Of a stretch of 23,564 nucleotides of DNA, positions 20,758 through 23,564 are shown in pieces (within the stretch, counting starts at the first letter, position 1; each line of letters starts with the position of its first letter). Location: contig JAAYQB010000102.1 in the NCBI GenBank assembly GCA_012519525.1, positions 1-23,564 of the forward strand. Direction: 5' to 3'. Origin of the DNA: Bacteroidales bacterium (GTDB lineage Bacteria > Bacteroidota > Bacteroidia > Bacteroidales > WCHB1-69). Under the pieces are notes generated by a model. That model was given only the letters and a program-made list of their open reading frames with translations. It was not told the origin of the DNA and did not search any database. The translations under genes and the position numbers were made by a program.

Positions 20758-22899
20758 ATGATTATAAAAGTAATGAAAAAATTATCAATCAGCATTTTAA
20801 TGATAAGTTGGTGTGTTTGTTTGCATGCTCAAACGAAGACTTTTGTTTTAGAAGAGCTTTTTACTTCTCGTAAATTATATGCCGACAATCTTCAACAATT
20901 ACAGTGGGTTTCAACGAGCAATGACTTTGTGTATGTTGTAGATAGTACTTTGATGAAAGCCAATGTTGCCAATACTAATCCTCGTGTGTTTGTGCCTTTG
21001 GCAGATATTAATAAAGCATTGTTAGCCGTCAATTTAAACACGGTTAAAAATTTTCCTGCTATTCAGCATTGGTCGTCTGTGAATGGTTTTTATTTTCGTT
21101 CACAGAATTTTTTACTGCATTATCGTATTGATTTAAAACAAATAGATAAGCAGATTCCTATTGTAAAAGAAGCTGAAAATCTGCAAATTGATTATGACCG
21201 TCAACAAATTGCTTATACGGTAGAGAACGATTTGTTTGTTATAAAAGCAGACCGACAAGCTGTTCGAGTTAATAAAGAAACAGCTTCCGACATTCGTTTC
21301 GGACATATCGTGCATCGCAATGAATTTGGTGTGGAGCAAGGTTCTTTTTGGTCGCCCAAAGGCAATTATTTAGCTTTTTATCGTATGGATGAAAGCATGG
21401 TTACCGATTATCCGTTGGTGAATACAAGTACGCGTATTGCCACTTTGAAAAACGAAAAATATCCCATGGCAGGCGAAACAAGTCATCAGGTTAGTTTAGG
21501 GGTGTATAATATGAACACTAAAACTATTGTTTATATGCAAACAGGAGAGCCTGCCGATCAATATCTTACATCTATTACGTGGAGTTTGGACGAAAAATAT
21601 ATTTTTATCGGAATTCTTAATCGTGAACAAAATCACTTGAAAATGAATCAATACAATGCTGTTACGGGTGAATACGTAAAAACATTGTTTGAAGAGAAAA
21701 ACGAACGCTATGTAGAACCTATGTATCCGTTGTATTTTCTTGCTAATCAACCCAATCATTTTGTGTGGGTAAGTCGTCGCGATGGTTGGAATCATTTGTA
21801 TTTATACGACATTTCGGGAAAGTTAATCCGACAGCTTACCAAAGGAAATTGGGAAGTGAAAAGTATTGCCGGCTTTAATGAAAAGAGTAGTTGTCTTTTC
21901 TTTTATTCCAATAAAGATGAAATTGTGGGCAATCATTTCTATCAATTGGATATCAAAAGCGGAAGTATACGGCATATTACCCAAGAATTGGGAATGCACC
22001 GCGTTCGGTTTTCTAATGACGGATTATGGTTTTTAGATACGTACAACAATTTGACTACTGCCAACGAAATAAAATTAAAAAACAACAAAGGGAAAGAAAA
22101 AGCAGTTTTATTGCCCAATAGAAATCATTTGAGCGATTATGCTTTACCCGAAACCAAACTGATGACAATAAAGAATAAAAACGGCGATGATTTGTATTGT
22201 CGTCTGATTTATCCTATTAATTTCGATTCTTTAAAAAAATATCCCGTTTTTATTTATGTGTATGGTGGTCCTCATTCTCAAATGGTTACTAATGGATGGT
22301 TGTCGGGAGGTTGGTTTTTACATTATATGGCACAAAAAGGTTATATTGTATTTACATTGGACAATAGAGGAACCAATTACAGAGGTTTTGAATTTGAAAG
22401 CTGTATTCATCGGCACTTGGGCGATTTTGAAGTAGAAGACCAAATGTGTGGTGTTGACTACTTAAAGTCATTAAAATATGTTGATACGGAACGTCTATCC
22501 ATTGACGGCTGGAGTTACGGAGGCTTTATGACGTTGAGTATGTTTTTGCGAAATCCGGGAGTGTTTAATCGTGCTTCTTGTGGTGGTCCTGTCATTGATT
22601 GGAAGTATTATGAAGTGATGTATGGCGAGCGTTATATGGATAAGCCTCAAGATAATAAAGAAGGATATGAAAAGTCTTCTTTATTGAATTATGTTGATAG
22701 CATAGAAGGGAAAATATTGATTTTTCACGGAGCAATGGACCCAACAGTAGTATGGCAGAACTCTTTGCAGTTTATTGAAAAAAGTATTAAAGCTAAAAAA
22801 CAAGTAGATTATTTTGTTTATCCTTCTCATGGGCATAATGTAGGAGGAATTGACAGGGTACACTTATGGAAAAAAATAGAAGATTTCCATACTTATTAA
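20758..22899 (+). CDS. Secreted S9 family peptidase (DPP IV-like)
   Basis: From the ATG at 20758 the product is 713 residues. It has a signal peptide (MKKLSISILMISWCVCLHAQ region, cleavage near HAQ), a DPPIV_N beta-propeller and a C-terminal alpha/beta-hydrolase domain. The triad is Ser586 in GWSYGG, Asp661 in GAMDPTV and His693 in SHGHNVGG. The Ser-Asp and Asp-His spacings (75 and 32) equal those I recall for Porphyromonas gingivalis DPP IV (593/668/700). RNEFG (Glu189) replaces the double-Glu amine-anchoring motif of classical DPP IV, so prolyl tripeptidyl-peptidase-like activity is possible. It would cut Xaa-Pro peptides in the periplasm or outside. An ATG at 20773 is an equally good start. 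It converges with the gene at 22919-23428. Confidence 0.9.
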   Translation: MIIKVMKKLSISILMISWCVCLHAQTKTFVLEELFTSRKLYADNLQQLQWVSTSNDFVYVVDSTLMKANVANTNPRVFVPLADINKALLAVNLNTVKNFPAIQHWSSVNGFYFRSQNFLLHYRIDLKQIDKQIPIVKEAENLQIDYDRQQIAYTVENDLFVIKADRQAVRVNKETASDIRFGHIVHRNEFGVEQGSFWSPKGNYLAFYRMDESMVTDYPLVNTSTRIATLKNEKYPMAGETSHQVSLGVYNMNTKTIVYMQTGEPADQYLTSITWSLDEKYIFIGILNREQNHLKMNQYNAVTGEYVKTLFEEKNERYVEPMYPLYFLANQPNHFVWVSRRDGWNHLYLYDISGKLIRQLTKGNWEVKSIAGFNEKSSCLFFYSNKDEIVGNHFYQLDIKSGSIRHITQELGMHRVRFSNDGLWFLDTYNNLTTANEIKLKNNKGKEKAVLLPNRNHLSDYALPETKLMTIKNKNGDDLYCRLIYPINFDSLKKYPVFIYVYGGPHSQMVTNGWLSGGWFLHYMAQKGYIVFTLDNRGTNYRGFEFESCIHRHLGDFEVEDQMCGVDYLKSLKYVDTERLSIDGWSYGGFMTLSMFLRNPGVFNRASCGGPVIDWKYYEVMYGERYMDKPQDNKEGYEKSSLLNYVDSIEGKILIFHGAMDPTVVWQNSLQFIEKSIKAKKQVDYFVYPSHGHNVGGIDRVHLWKKIEDFHTY

Positions 22900-22918
22900 A
22901 AAAGGAAGGGGGATACAG

Positions 22919-23428
22919 TTAGTTTGCCCGTCTTCTGTTTTCTTCATAAATTATTTTTCCTTCTTGAATTAAACCATCAGGCATTACTGCATCTTTTTCA
23001 AAAAAGGAAAAAATACAATAATAAAGTTCTTTATTTGCTTTGTAGTATTTTCCTTTATAATAATATTCTCCATTGGCTCTGAAATAGATTTTTGCTATCC
23101 TTCCGTTGCAAAAAAACAATTTAACGCAGGCAGTGCAATCTTTTCCTCTCCAAGAAGGGCGATAACGTTTATAGGGAATTGTGTCTTGAGACATTAATAA
23201 TGTTTTAAATGATTTATAATCATAAAATAAATCATAAAGACTAATGGGAGTATCAATTTTTAATACTAAATGATAATGAGACCGTTGTTTTAAAGTTTTA
23301 ATTGTTATTGGGATGGGAGTGCGGACATTCCAACTCAACCCGTAAATCTCTACTTTTTTTACAACGAGACATTGTGCAAAAGCCCCTATCGTTGAAAATA
23401 ATAAAATTGCTATAAGTATTTTTTTCAT
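22919..23428 (-). CDS. Secreted hypothetical protein
   Basis: I do not recognise this 169-residue protein. Residues 1-19 are a clear signal peptide (MKKILIAILLFSTIGAFAQ, cleavage near AFA-Q). The mature part is basic and rich in Tyr and Lys. It has five cysteines, including a DCTACVKLFFCNG cluster, and a YYYKGKYYKANKELYYC stretch that suggests beta strands. The cysteines could form disulfides in the periplasm. The stop is 19 bp from the stop of the convergent S9 peptidase gene, with no obvious terminator hairpin between them. I saw no consensus -7 box in the 136 bp upstream. Confidence 0.7.
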   Translation of the reverse strand: MKKILIAILLFSTIGAFAQCLVVKKVEIYGLSWNVRTPIPITIKTLKQRSHYHLVLKIDTPISLYDLFYDYKSFKTLLMSQDTIPYKRYRPSWRGKDCTACVKLFFCNGRIAKIYFRANGEYYYKGKYYKANKELYYCIFSFFEKDAVMPDGLIQEGKIIYEENRRRAN

Positions 23429-23528
23429 GATTATTGACTATTTAGTCGACCCTTAAAAAGCCAATTTATTTTGTCTTTGTATGAAAATAAGGTTGAAAAT
23501 TGATAGAAATAATTTTTGAAAAAAGAGC

Positions 23529-23558
23529 AAAAAAGATGATTTCCATTTGTTCATCATC
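23529..23558 (-). terminator. Likely terminator of a minus-strand gene beyond the window
   Basis: GATGAT (23535-23540) pairs with ATCATC (23553-23558) around a 12-nt loop. On the minus strand six T residues follow the stem (23529-23534). No gene in the window would use it, so it probably ends a gene beginning to the right of 23564. Confidence 0.5.
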
Positions 23559-23564
23559 CTTTTG

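Overview
The window looks like a chromosomal segment of an AT-rich Bacteroidota bacterium, most likely of the order Bacteroidales. Four things suggest this. Several genes have TAnnTTTG-type -7 boxes upstream and no clear Shine-Dalgarno sequences. RpoB, RpoC and EF-Tu read as Bacteroidota versions. A DUF3467 gene directly follows rpoC, and a short RRM protein gene is present. I cannot name a genus.

Region by region: (1) 1-1800 holds an RRM RNA-binding protein gene on the + strand, then two small minus-strand genes for exported proteins of unknown function. These two share promoter and 3' flank sequences, and the second also shares a leader with the RRM gene. (2) 1800-3125 is a mosaic of repeats (133-bp and 79-bp direct repeats, GC-rich palindromes) around a lone DUF559 Vsr-like endonuclease gene. 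(3) 3127-4059 encodes a YitT-family membrane protein. (4) 4074-17502 is one long minus-strand core information-processing cluster. In transcription order it reads tRNA-Thr(TGT), tRNA-Tyr(GTA), tRNA-Gly(TCC), tRNA-Thr(GGT), tuf, tRNA-Trp(CCA), secE, nusG, rplK, rplA, rplJ, rplL, rpoB, rpoC, DUF3467, terminator. The four leading tRNAs and tuf have the same order and anticodons as E. coli thrU-tyrU-glyT-thrT-tufB. A strong UUCG-capped hairpin with a U-tract lies between rplL and rpoB, where E. coli has its attenuator. (5) 17777-20623 has four minus-strand genes: rubredoxin, a GT2 glycosyltransferase, an FtsE-type ATPase with an acidic N-terminal extension, and an acyl-ACP thioesterase. (6) 20758-23428 holds a + strand secreted S9 (DPP IV-like) peptidase facing a convergent small secreted protein of unknown function. 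The window ends in what looks like the terminator of a further minus-strand gene.

The core cluster supplies elongation factor Tu, translocase subunit SecE, transcription factor NusG, the L11/L1/L10/L12 stalk proteins and the two large RNA polymerase subunits, so translation and transcription capacity are made from one transcript family. No CRISPR array, complete IS, prophage or defence island is visible. The least ordinary sequence is the repeat and endonuclease mosaic at 1.8-3.1 kb, and the shared leader and flank cassettes at 0-1.8 kb.
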